Shown piece after piece: positions 21,439-28,547 of a stretch of DNA of 28,547 nt (position 1 is the first letter of the stretch; each line of letters starts with the position of its first letter). The notes beneath the pieces were generated by a model. That model was not told the DNA's origin. It saw only the letters and a program-made list of their open reading frames with translations, and did not search any database. Origin of the DNA: Bacillota bacterium (GTDB taxonomy: Bacteria > Bacillota > Clostridia > Acetivibrionales > DTU013); assembly GCA_023412665.1 (NCBI GenBank), contig JAEZCA010000017.1, positions 1-28,547 of the forward strand, given 5' to 3'. A program made the position numbers and the translations under genes.

Positions 21439-23349
21439 ATGGAGTATAATGCAGGAAGTTTTGATATAGTGGTGGTCGGAGCAGGCCATGCAGGGTGTGA
21501 GGCGGCGTTGGCCTGTGCGAGACTGGGAATGAAAACGCTGTTGTTTGGCATAAACCTCGACAGCATAGCAAATATGCCATGCAATCCAAATGTAGGCGGC
21601 ACGGGTAAAGGGCACCTGGTGCGGGAAATTGACGCTCTTGGGGGCGAAATGGCAAAGTGCACCGATAAGACGCTGATCCAGTCCAAAATACTCAATTCGG
21701 CAAAGGGGCCAGCTGTTTATTCGCTCAGGGCGCAGGTCGACCGGAGAAGGTATCAGATGGAGATGAAAAATACTCTTGAGTGCCAGGAAGACCTTTACAT
21801 TAAGCAGGCTGAGGTGGTGGAGCTGCTTACCGATGACAACAGCTGCGTTACTGGTGTTAAGACACATACGGGTGCGATATATAATTGCAGGGCGGTGATA
21901 CTGACTACAGGAACGTATCTAAAAGGAAGGATCCACATAGGAGATATCAGCTACAGTGGCGGTCCGGATGGCCTTTTCCCTGCAAACAGGCTCTCTGACA
22001 GCCTTCGGGAGAAGGGCATCGAACTATTGCGCTTTAAAACAGGTACACCTGCCCGCTTAAACAGAAAGACCGTCGATTTTTCTAAAATGTCGGAGCAGCC
22101 GGGTGACGAGGTCATTATTCCATTTTCGTTTGAAAATGAGATCATTGAAAGGGAGCAGGTATCATGCTGGCTGACATATACGAATGCACGCACACATGAG
22201 GTCATCAAATCGAATCTGCATCGTTCACCTCTGTATGGCGGAATGATCGAGGGGATAGGACCAAGGTATTGCCCTTCTATTGAGGACAAGGTTGTCCGGT
22301 TTGCTGACAAGGAACAGCATCAGGTGTTTGTTGAGCCTATGGGGCTGGGAACCCAGGAAATGTACCTACAGGGCATGTCCAGCAGTTTGCCGGAGGATGT
22401 GCAGCATGAAATGGTAAGAACACTGCCCGGACTTGAGGATGCCCATATAATGCGAAGCGCATATGCTATCGAATATGACTGTATTGAACCTACACAACTG
22501 AAGCTGAGCCTTGAATTTAAAAATATCAAAGGTATGTTTTCAGCCGGACAAATCAATGGAAGCTCGGGCTACGAAGAAGCGGCAGCTCAGGGACTCATAG
22601 CAGGGATAAATGCTGTTAACCTGCTCAAGGGAAGGGAGCCTCTGATACTTGACAGATCGGAGGCATATATTGGAGTGCTTATTGACGACCTGGTCACAAA
22701 GGGAACTTCAGAGCCTTACAGGATCATGACATCCCGCTCCGAATACAGGCTGCTGCTCAGACAGGACAACGCCGACCTGAGATTGACTCCTAAGGGCTAT
22801 GCAGCCGGATTGATAACAGAGGAGAGATATAAAAGGTTTATTGATAAGAAAGATAAAATCGAAGCTGAAATAGAACGGCTCAATAAAACGTATCTGCCTC
22901 CTTCTGAGGAAGTCAACTCATTATTGACATCCTTAGGGAGCACCAATGTTAAATCCGGTATAAAGATAGCCGAGCTGCTCAGACGTCCGGAAATAACATA
23001 CAGGTCGTTGGAGCCGGTTGACCATGACAGGCCGGAGCACCTCAGAGCAGACGGACGGAAAAAGTATGATCCTGTTGCAGAACAGATAGAGATAGCTGTC
23101 AAATATGAAGGCTATATAAAAAGGCAAATGCTCCAGGTAGAGCAGTACAGGAAAATGGAAAGGAAGAGGATACCTGAGGATATCGATTATTTTGCTATAC
23201 ATGGCCTCAGGCTTGAAGCACGGCAGAAGCTGACGAAGCAGCGGCCCGTTTCCGTAGGCCAGGCATCACGCATATCAGGTGTGTCGCCTGCGGATATTTC
23301 TGTCCTGCTCATATATCTTAGCAGCAGGCCCGAACGTAGTGCTGATTAA
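21439..23349 (+). CDS. mnmG: tRNA uridine modification enzyme MnmG (GidA)
   Basis: This FAD-dependent partner of MnmE has about 636 residues. The N-terminus has the Rossmann motif VVVGAGHAGCEAALACAR. The family signature PCNPNVGGTGKGHLVREID and LGGEMAK follows; the FAD-region motif GQINGSSGYEEAAAQGLIAG lies near residue 370. The C-terminal helical region (IDYFAIHGLRLEARQKL and QASRISGVSPADI) contacts tRNA and MnmE. I chose the internal ATG (MEYNAGSFD) because GGAGG lies five bases upstream, rather than a TTG nine codons earlier. It is followed by rsmG after 36 bases. Confidence 0.97.
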   Translation: MEYNAGSFDIVVVGAGHAGCEAALACARLGMKTLLFGINLDSIANMPCNPNVGGTGKGHLVREIDALGGEMAKCTDKTLIQSKILNSAKGPAVYSLRAQVDRRRYQMEMKNTLECQEDLYIKQAEVVELLTDDNSCVTGVKTHTGAIYNCRAVILTTGTYLKGRIHIGDISYSGGPDGLFPANRLSDSLREKGIELLRFKTGTPARLNRKTVDFSKMSEQPGDEVIIPFSFENEIIEREQVSCWLTYTNARTHEVIKSNLHRSPLYGGMIEGIGPRYCPSIEDKVVRFADKEQHQVFVEPMGLGTQEMYLQGMSSSLPEDVQHEMVRTLPGLEDAHIMRSAYAIEYDCIEPTQLKLSLEFKNIKGMFSAGQINGSSGYEEAAAQGLIAGINAVNLLKGREPLILDRSEAYIGVLIDDLVTKGTSEPYRIMTSRSEYRLLLRQDNADLRLTPKGYAAGLITEERYKRFIDKKDKIEAEIERLNKTYLPPSEEVNSLLTSLGSTNVKSGIKIAELLRRPEITYRSLEPVDHDRPEHLRADGRKKYDPVAEQIEIAVKYEGYIKRQMLQVEQYRKMERKRIPEDIDYFAIHGLRLEARQKLTKQRPVSVGQASRISGVSPADISVLLIYLSSRPERSAD

Positions 23350-23385
23350 GACAGATTAGAGCAATAATAAACGGAGAGGTGAAGT

Positions 23386-24102
23386 ATGGAAGCTGCACTT
23401 GAAAAATACCTGAAGGATGGAGCCGCTCAATTTGGAGCAGAGCTGGACGCAAACATGATCAGGTCGTTATTCGAATATAAAAGGTTGCTGCTGGAATGGA
23501 ATGAAAAAATGAATCTTACAGCAATACAGGATGATAAAGAGATCATTCAAAAGCATTTTGTAGATTCTCTCAGCATAACTCCATATTTAAAAGGAATCGG
23601 CAGCCTTGTTGATGTAGGGACGGGAGCAGGTTTCCCAGGGATACCTCTGAAAATATCCATTCCGGGCCTTGATGCTGTACTGCTTGATTCTCTGGAAAAA
23701 CGGGTCGGCTTCCTTGATGCCGTTATTTCTGAGCTTGGCTTGAAAGGAATAAAAACTGTTCACATGAGAGCAGAAGACGCAGGCATGTCTCCAAAATTCA
23801 GGGAAAGATTTGATGCGGCGACAGCAAGGGCGGTCGCGGCGCTGCCTGTCCTTCTTGAATACTGTCTGCCGCTTGTTGCGACCGGTGGTGTCTTCATTGC
23901 AATGAAGGGCAGCATCGAGCAGGAGGTATCCATGTCAGGAAAGGCACTTGAAATACTTGGAGGAAAAATCGAGGAAGTAAAAGAGTTTACTTTACCGGAT
24001 ACTGACATAAAAAGGAGCATTATTATTGTGAGAAAATTACGACAAACGCCGACAAAATATCCAAGGAAAGCCGGTAAACCGTCAAAAGAGCCGTTGGTAT
24101 GA
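23386..24102 (+). CDS. rsmG: 16S rRNA m7G527 methyltransferase RsmG (GidB)
   Basis: This 238-residue SAM-dependent methyltransferase modifies G527 of 16S rRNA. Visible features are EWNEKMNLTAI near the N-terminus, HFVDSLSITPYL, the SAM motif VDVGTGAGFPGIPLKI near residue 83, and FDAATARAVAAL. GGAGAGGTGAAGT sits before the ATG. It is the last gene of the tRNA/rRNA-modification group before noc. Confidence 0.96.
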   Translation: MEAALEKYLKDGAAQFGAELDANMIRSLFEYKRLLLEWNEKMNLTAIQDDKEIIQKHFVDSLSITPYLKGIGSLVDVGTGAGFPGIPLKISIPGLDAVLLDSLEKRVGFLDAVISELGLKGIKTVHMRAEDAGMSPKFRERFDAATARAVAALPVLLEYCLPLVATGGVFIAMKGSIEQEVSMSGKALEILGGKIEEVKEFTLPDTDIKRSIIIVRKLRQTPTKYPRKAGKPSKEPLV

Positions 24103-24231
24103 GTTAGGTTGTGTAGTAATATATAATAATGAGGCGAACGATTTCTATAATATAAAAAAGGGAATTAAAAAAGGTGCGGCGAATAATACTTCACGTAAGC
24201 ATAAGGAAATAAATGTAAATACGTGGGGTAA

Positions 24232-24249
24232 ATATGCCGCAAGGCATAT
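24232..24249 (+). other. GNRA-capped hairpin upstream of noc
   Basis: ATATGCC and GGCATAT form a perfect 7-bp stem with a GCAA tetraloop, 33 bases before the noc start. There is no U-run, so it is not a terminator. The rest of the 24103-24282 gap holds AT-rich sequence with TATAAT-like stretches near 24121 and 24146, and no gene. Confidence 0.45.
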
Positions 24250-24282
24250 GGTACAACACTCTTTTGAAAAGGATGGTGCTGT

Positions 24283-25119
24283 ATGCTGGAGAATAAGCTT
24301 CAATTTACGAAACAGGACAAAAAAAATGATTTAAAGAATATTACTTATCTCAACATCGATTTAGTAAGACCAAACCCATACCAGCCCCGTAAACAGTTCA
24401 GCAAGGGCGCTCTTGAGGAGCTTTGCGAATCTATTCAGCAGTATGGTGTCATTCAGCCTATAAATGTCAGAAGGATAACCAACAACAATTATGAGCTCGT
24501 TGCAGGTGAGCGAAGGCTGCGTGCAGCCATAATGGCCGGGTTGAAGGAGATACCTGCGATCATTATTAATATAAATGACAATGACTCAGCCGTACTGGCG
24601 CTCATTGAAAACCTTCAGCGGGAGGATCTCAATTATCTGGAGGAGGCTGAGGGATATAACAATCTCATCAATGAACATGGCCTTACACAGGAAGAGCTTG
24701 CTCAAAAGATTGGAAAGAGCCAGTCGACTGTGGCAAATAAAATTAGGCTGCTGCGTTTATCGCCTCTTGTAAAAAAGATCCTGTCAGACAACAACCTTAC
24801 AGAAAGGCATGCCAGAGCGCTGCTTAAGCTGCATGACGAGCAGCTCCAGCTCAAGGTGCTCAAGCATGTTTGTGAAAAGGGACTGAATGTCAAGAAGACC
24901 GAAGAGGTGGTTGAAAGAGTGATAGACAAATGCCTCGGCCAAAATAAGGATAAGCCTGCCGAGAGGAAATTCACCAAGGCAATAAAGGATATCAGGATAT
25001 TCGTAAACACTATCCGCCAGGCAATCGAGCTGATGAAGAAATCCGGTGTGAATGCAAAGGCTGCGCAGATTGACAGAGGTGAATATATAGAATTCATTGT
25101 GAGAATACCCAAGGTATAG
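24283..25119 (+). CDS. noc: Nucleoid occlusion protein Noc (ParB paralogue)
   Basis: This 278-residue ParB-family protein is closer to Noc than to Spo0J. It lies right after rsmG, the usual place for noc, and carries NLTERHARALLKL, ANKIRLLRLSPLVKK and the C-terminal NTIRQAIELMKKSGV with EYIEFIVRIPKV, as in Bacillus Noc. The CTP-binding motif GERRLRA is at 75-81; ENLQREDLNYLEEAEGY and a helix-turn-helix LTQEELAQKIGKSQSTVANK follow. Noc binds its own sites and blocks division over the chromosome. An in-frame stop lies six codons upstream, so the N-terminus is fixed. It is MLENKLQFTKQDKKN and lacks the clear amphipathic membrane-binding helix of Bacillus Noc. Confidence 0.93.
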   Translation: MLENKLQFTKQDKKNDLKNITYLNIDLVRPNPYQPRKQFSKGALEELCESIQQYGVIQPINVRRITNNNYELVAGERRLRAAIMAGLKEIPAIIININDNDSAVLALIENLQREDLNYLEEAEGYNNLINEHGLTQEELAQKIGKSQSTVANKIRLLRLSPLVKKILSDNNLTERHARALLKLHDEQLQLKVLKHVCEKGLNVKKTEEVVERVIDKCLGQNKDKPAERKFTKAIKDIRIFVNTIRQAIELMKKSGVNAKAAQIDRGEYIEFIVRIPKV

Positions 25120-25144
25120 CCAGTGCATCAACAAATTCTCATAT

Positions 25145-25236
25145 CAAATCGGTACCCGCCACCAAGCGTTTTTCAGCCTATAGGCTGAAAATACATATAG
25201 AGGTGGAGCGGGGAGACCTATTATTCGCCTTGTTAT
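25145..25236 (+). repeat. Intergenic hairpin repeat, copy B
   Basis: This copy begins CAAATCGGTACCCGCCACC, identical over 19 bases to part of copy A, and ends ATTATTCGCCTTGTTATA. CCCGCCACC pairs with GGTGGAGCGGG. Between these arms, where copy A has a 4-base loop, copy B carries an extra perfect 22-base palindrome centred near 25177. It lies between noc and the terminator upstream of gyrA. Confidence 0.78.
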
Positions 25237-25273
25237 ATAAAAGTTTTGATACGTTATGACCCCTGTTTTGTGA

Positions 25274-25300
25274 GGCTGCTGAAATGGCAGCCCTTTTTTT
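25274..25300 (+). terminator. Terminator after noc
   Basis: GGCTGC pairs with GCAGCC around a short loop and is followed by CTTTTTTT. It closes the mnmE-mnmG-rsmG-noc unit and insulates gyrA. Confidence 0.85.
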
Positions 25301-25415
25301 GCTCATTACTAATTAAGTAAGTCATGGGTTTCCCTTATAGATGCCTAACAGTACAGTGAATGACATTTATCTCTGCGTCTTAACTCATTGTAACTCATTA
25401 TAAGCTTTAAAAAAG

Positions 25416-25444
25416 TGGACAGACTTTCAAAAGTTTATTAAAAT
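25416..25444 (+). promoter_or_regulatory. Promoter of gyrA
   Basis: TGGACA is followed after 17 bases by TAAAAT, 66 bases before the gyrA start. CTTTCAAAAG, nearly palindromic, lies in the spacer. TAACTCATT occurs twice in direct repeat just upstream (25381-25399). The remaining 25301-25415 stretch shows no gene. Confidence 0.6.
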
Positions 25445-25509
25445 ATATAAAGTATCTTTAGTAAATTTGGTAAAACTTAAAATATGATATGCAGAAAGAG
25501 GTATCACTA

Positions 25510-28056
25510 ATGGCGGACACAGAAGGTTTGAACGTGCAAAGAGTCATTCCCGTAGATATTGAAGCGGAAATGAAAAAATCATTTATCGATTATGCGATGA
25601 GTGTTATAGTTGACCGTGCTCTGCCGGATGTAAGGGATGGCCTCAAGCCTGTGCACAGAAGGATTCTTTACTCTATGTTTTCACAAGGGTTCACATCCGA
25701 CAAGCCCTACCGTAAATGCGCCACTACCGTAGGTGACGTTCTTGGTAAGTATCATCCTCACGGCGATGCGGCAGTATATGACAGCCTTGTACGTATGGCA
25801 CAGGATTTTTCACTGAGAAACCCCCTTATAGACGGGCATGGCAATTTCGGCTCCAGGGACGGCGACCCACCGGCTGCAATGAGGTATACTGAAGCAAGGC
25901 TTTCCAAGATATCATCTGAGATGCTTGCGGATATTAACAAGGATACGGTGGATTTCAAACCGAATTTTGATGAACATGAGATGGAGCCTGTCGTTTTGCC
26001 GTCAAGATTCCCCAATCTGTTGGTTAACGGATCATCCGGTATTGCTGTCGGCATGGCGACAAATATTCCGCCGCACAATTTGACGGAAGTAATTAATGGC
26101 ATTATAGCAATGATCGATAATCCTCAGATAACGATAGATGAACTGTCCAGGATTATTAAGGGTCCTGATTTTCCAACTGCCGGAACTATTATTGGCAAGC
26201 AGGGAATAAGGGATGCCTTCAGGACAGGCAGAGGAAGGATCGTCATCAGAGCAAAGGCAGAGATCGAGACGATGAGCAACAACAGACAGCGCATCATCGT
26301 AAAGGATCTGCCTTACCAGGTCAATAAGGCCAGACTTATTGAAAAGATAGCTGATCTGGTAAAAGAAAAAAGGATCGAAGGAATAGCTGATATAAACGAT
26401 GAATCCGACAGAACAGAAGCTGTCAGAATTGTCATACTGCTGAAAAGGGATGCAAACGCCAATGTTGTTCTTAACCAGCTGTACAAGAACACACAGATGC
26501 AGGATTCGTTCAGTGTCAATATGCTTGCTCTTGTGCAGACCAATGAAGGTAAATTCGAACCTAAAATAATAAACCTTCAAATGGCTCTGGAATACTATCT
26601 GAAGCACCAGAAGGAAGTCATTACAAGACGTACGAAATTCGACCTTGAGAAGGCGGAAGCCAGAGCTCACATTTTGGAAGGCTTGAGGATTGCAATTGAT
26701 TTTCTGGATGAAGTCATCAGAATAATCAGGGGTTCCAGAACTGAAGCAATCGCCAAGCAGGGTTTGATGGACAGATTCAATCTCAGCGAAAGACAGTCAC
26801 AGGCAATTGTAGACATGAGATTGGGAAGGCTGACTGGACTTGAAAGAGACAAGCTGGAAGCGGAATATAAGGATATAATGGAGAAAATTCAATACTATAG
26901 GAGCGTATTGGCGGACGAAGCACTCCTCTTTAGTATAGTCAAGGATGAACTCACTGTGATAAGAGACAAGTACGGCGATGAGAGAAGAACTGAGATAACA
27001 GCTGATCAGGATGACATCGATATTGAAGATTTGATCAAGGAAGAGGAAAGCGTTATAACCCTCACTCATTTCGGATACATCAAAAGACTGCCCTGTGACA
27101 CATACAAGAGCCAAAAGCGCGGCGGCAAGGGCATAACAGCCCTTAGTACCAGGGAAGAGGATTTTGTGGAGAGGCTTTTTATAACGTCCACCCACCACTA
27201 TATACTTTTCTTCACCAACAAAGGAAAGGTATACAGGCTCAAGGCATATCAGATACCCGAGGCCGGACGCCAGGCAAAAGGGACTGCCATCGTCAACCTG
27301 CTTGAGCTTGCCGGTGACGAAAAGATATCGGCAGTAATACCTATTGCAGAATATACCGAGGGAATGTATCTGATGATGGCTACCAGGCATGGCTTTGTTA
27401 AAAAGACCGATCTGATGCAGTACGATAATATAAGGAAGGGCGGCCTGCTGGCAGTAACGCTGAGAGAGAGCGACGAATTGATCGATGTGCGTCTGACCGA
27501 CGGAGAGCAGGATATCATACTTGTCACAAGCGAGGGTATGTCCATTCGATTCCAGGAAAGTGACGTACGGCCTCTGGGAAGAGTTTCTCAGGGAGTCAAG
27601 GGAATAACCCTCGGGGACGAGGACTACGTTGTCGGCATGGGCACTTCCAGACCGGACACAACACTTCTTGTCGTGACCAGAAATGGCTTTGGTAAGAGAA
27701 CCGAGATGGAGGAGTATAAAACACAAACAAGGGGAGGCAAGGGCATCCTGACATACAGGGTAACTGAAAAGACAGGAAGCGTGGCAGGAATCAAGCTGGT
27801 CAATGAAACTGACGAGATAATGCTCATCAGCTCCGACGGCACTATAATTAGGATGGAGGTTAGCGGTATCAGTATCCTTGGACGTGCTACCCAGGGCGTG
27901 ACATTGATGAGGACCACAAGCGGAAATCATGTTGTCAGCATTGCCAGGATAGAAACAGACGACAGTGACGATGATGACCAGCAGTGCAGCAACGAAGATA
28001 TTCCACAGGAAGCTGAACAGAGTAATGAATCAAAAGATGATGGAGACCAGGAATAG
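25510..28056 (+). CDS. gyrA: DNA gyrase subunit A
   Basis: This 848-residue breakage-reunion subunit partners with GyrB. The winged-helix domain carries VGDVLGKYHPHGDAAVYD. The catalytic tyrosine is Y126 in AAMRYTEAR; the tower and coiled-coil domains follow. The C-terminal beta-pinwheel starts with the GyrA box variant QKRGGKG that lets gyrase wrap DNA. An acidic disordered tail ends the protein. Ala87 occupies the place of Escherichia coli Ser83, the main quinolone contact, while Asp91 (Asp87 equivalent) is kept. I chose the internal ATG (MADTEGLNVQ) with GAGG eight bases upstream over an earlier ATG. It has its own promoter and terminator and is separate from gyrB. Confidence 0.97.
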   Translation: MADTEGLNVQRVIPVDIEAEMKKSFIDYAMSVIVDRALPDVRDGLKPVHRRILYSMFSQGFTSDKPYRKCATTVGDVLGKYHPHGDAAVYDSLVRMAQDFSLRNPLIDGHGNFGSRDGDPPAAMRYTEARLSKISSEMLADINKDTVDFKPNFDEHEMEPVVLPSRFPNLLVNGSSGIAVGMATNIPPHNLTEVINGIIAMIDNPQITIDELSRIIKGPDFPTAGTIIGKQGIRDAFRTGRGRIVIRAKAEIETMSNNRQRIIVKDLPYQVNKARLIEKIADLVKEKRIEGIADINDESDRTEAVRIVILLKRDANANVVLNQLYKNTQMQDSFSVNMLALVQTNEGKFEPKIINLQMALEYYLKHQKEVITRRTKFDLEKAEARAHILEGLRIAIDFLDEVIRIIRGSRTEAIAKQGLMDRFNLSERQSQAIVDMRLGRLTGLERDKLEAEYKDIMEKIQYYRSVLADEALLFSIVKDELTVIRDKYGDERRTEITADQDDIDIEDLIKEEESVITLTHFGYIKRLPCDTYKSQKRGGKGITALSTREEDFVERLFITSTHHYILFFTNKGKVYRLKAYQIPEAGRQAKGTAIVNLLELAGDEKISAVIPIAEYTEGMYLMMATRHGFVKKTDLMQYDNIRKGGLLAVTLRESDELIDVRLTDGEQDIILVTSEGMSIRFQESDVRPLGRVSQGVKGITLGDEDYVVGMGTSRPDTTLLVVTRNGFGKRTEMEEYKTQTRGGKGILTYRVTEKTGSVAGIKLVNETDEIMLISSDGTIIRMEVSGISILGRATQGVTLMRTTSGNHVVSIARIETDDSDDDDQQCSNEDIPQEAEQSNESKDDGDQE

Positions 28057-28107
28057 AACAGGCCGTGAGTATGCACAGACGCTGAAAAAGTATAAGAGTA
28101 AAATAGG

Positions 28108-28137
28108 ACCGGAGCTGGTTGGACAGCTCCGGTCTTT
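28108..28137 (+). terminator. Terminator of gyrA
   Basis: A perfect 10-bp stem, ACCGGAGCTG with CAGCTCCGGT, encloses a 6-base loop and is followed by CTTTGCTTT. It separates gyrA from the rRNA promoters. Confidence 0.85.
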
Positions 28138-28262
28138 GCTTTCACCGGATCGTTTTTATGGCCGTTGATGAGCATTACTGATTATGCAGTGGTATATTGG
28201 AGTATAAAAAAGAGATTCACGTATAAATCATACACATAAAGGATAAAGCTAATTAAAGTGGG

Positions 28263-28291
28263 TTGATGAAGGTATTGTCCGGTGGTATAGT
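28263..28291 (+). promoter_or_regulatory. rRNA promoter P1
   Basis: TTGATG is separated by 17 bases from TATAGT. It is the upstream one of two tandem promoters with 93-base spacing. Confidence 0.7.
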
Positions 28292-28355
28292 ATAGAAGCT
28301 GTCCCGCGGCGAACGAAAATGCCGCACCACCTGAAAAAAGAATTATAAAAGGTGG

Positions 28356-28384
28356 TTGACAAAACAAGAACAGCGTGTTAGTAT
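28356..28384 (+). promoter_or_regulatory. rRNA promoter P2
   Basis: TTGACA is separated by 17 bases from TAGTAT. It is the stronger of the two tandem promoters and is followed by an rRNA-type leader. Confidence 0.8.
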
Positions 28385-28390
28385 ATAAAA

Positions 28391-28547
28391 GCTGCTCCGA
28401 TGCGAGCGGCGCTCTGAACAAAGCCCTTTGACAGGGCGGCGGGACGGGAAATGGACCTTGAAAAGTAAACAGTGAGAGACAATATGTACTTGCAGAGTAA
28501 AATCTGCAGGTGTGTAAAGGAACTCGTAAATTCAAGAGAGTAATCTG
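28391..28547 (+). ncRNA. 5' leader of an rRNA operon, 16S gene off the right edge
   Basis: The sequence after P2 reads like a Clostridia 16S leader. It contains AGCCCTTTGACA at 28422-28433, a boxA-like antitermination signal (compare TGCTCTTTAACA), and GGACCTTGAAAAGTAAACAG, a phrase common just before 16S genes in this group. No mature 16S sequence is visible before the window ends. Confidence 0.65.

Noticed and set aside
20594..21867. Minus-strand frames of up to 353 codons over mnmE and mnmG
   Set aside because: mnmE and mnmG have full family motifs here. The opposite frames are Ser/Leu/Pro-rich shadows without start signals.
26797..27930. 377-codon minus-strand frame over gyrA
   Set aside because: It is the complement of a strongly supported gyrA coding sequence, with no ribosome binding site and Cys/Leu/Ser-rich nonsense composition.
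28182..28535. 117-codon minus-strand frame at the right end
   Set aside because: It covers tandem rRNA promoters and the rRNA leader and has no coding features or ribosome binding site.

Overview
The window is a replication-origin region of a low-to-moderate GC Clostridia-type Firmicute, with the edge of an integrated phage-like element at the left end. The lineage call rests on gene content and order: dnaA and rpmH diverge from an AT-rich gap with DnaA boxes; dnaN, the S4-domain gene yaaA, recF, remB and gyrB follow dnaA; rnpA, yidD, yidC, jag, mnmE, mnmG, rsmG and noc follow rpmH. DUF4446 next to parB, a fused Jag-N/KH/R3H protein and GGAGG-type ribosome binding sites also fit. The genus cannot be fixed from the sequence alone.

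Layout. Positions 1-5500 hold a minus-strand mobile element. In transcription order it has an excisionase-like HTH protein, a D5/P4-type SF3 helicase, a second promoter with a repeat-rich leader, two small proteins, a terminase small subunit and several virion-like or unknown small genes. The last gene runs off the left edge. No integrase, terminase large subunit or portal gene is visible. Two tRNA-Ser genes (GCT and TGA) with their own promoter and terminator lie at the element's right border. From 6.1 to 7.3 kb a membrane-anchored coiled-coil/TPR protein is flanked by inverted copies of an intergenic hairpin repeat. A third copy lies between noc and gyrA.

From 7.3 to 10.25 kb lies the segregation block (parA, parB, DUF4446) with three perfect parS sites. 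From 10.25 to 16.64 kb lies the leftward replication arm: gyrB, remB, recF, yaaA, dnaN and dnaA, in order of increasing coordinate. The candidate bipartite origin comprises two perfect DnaA boxes upstream of dnaA and a TGTTGAT-motif cluster between dnaA and dnaN. From 17.0 to 25.1 kb lies the rightward arm: rpmH, rnpA, yidD, yidC, jag, mnmE, mnmG, rsmG and noc. gyrA then follows on the plus strand with its own promoter and terminator. The window ends in tandem rRNA promoters and the leader of an rRNA operon whose 16S gene begins beyond the right edge.

How the genes work together. DnaA, DnaN and RecF start and support replication. Gyrase subunits, encoded on opposite sides of the origin, manage supercoiling. 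ParA, ParB and parS segregate origins, and Noc, a ParB paralogue, probably protects the nucleoid from division. RpmH/RnpA, YidC/YidD/Jag and MnmE/MnmG/RsmG serve translation, membrane-protein insertion, and tRNA and rRNA modification. The least ordinary material is the satellite-like phage element with its hairpin leader, and the structured repeat family. Nothing here is a demonstrated new system; these are candidates.
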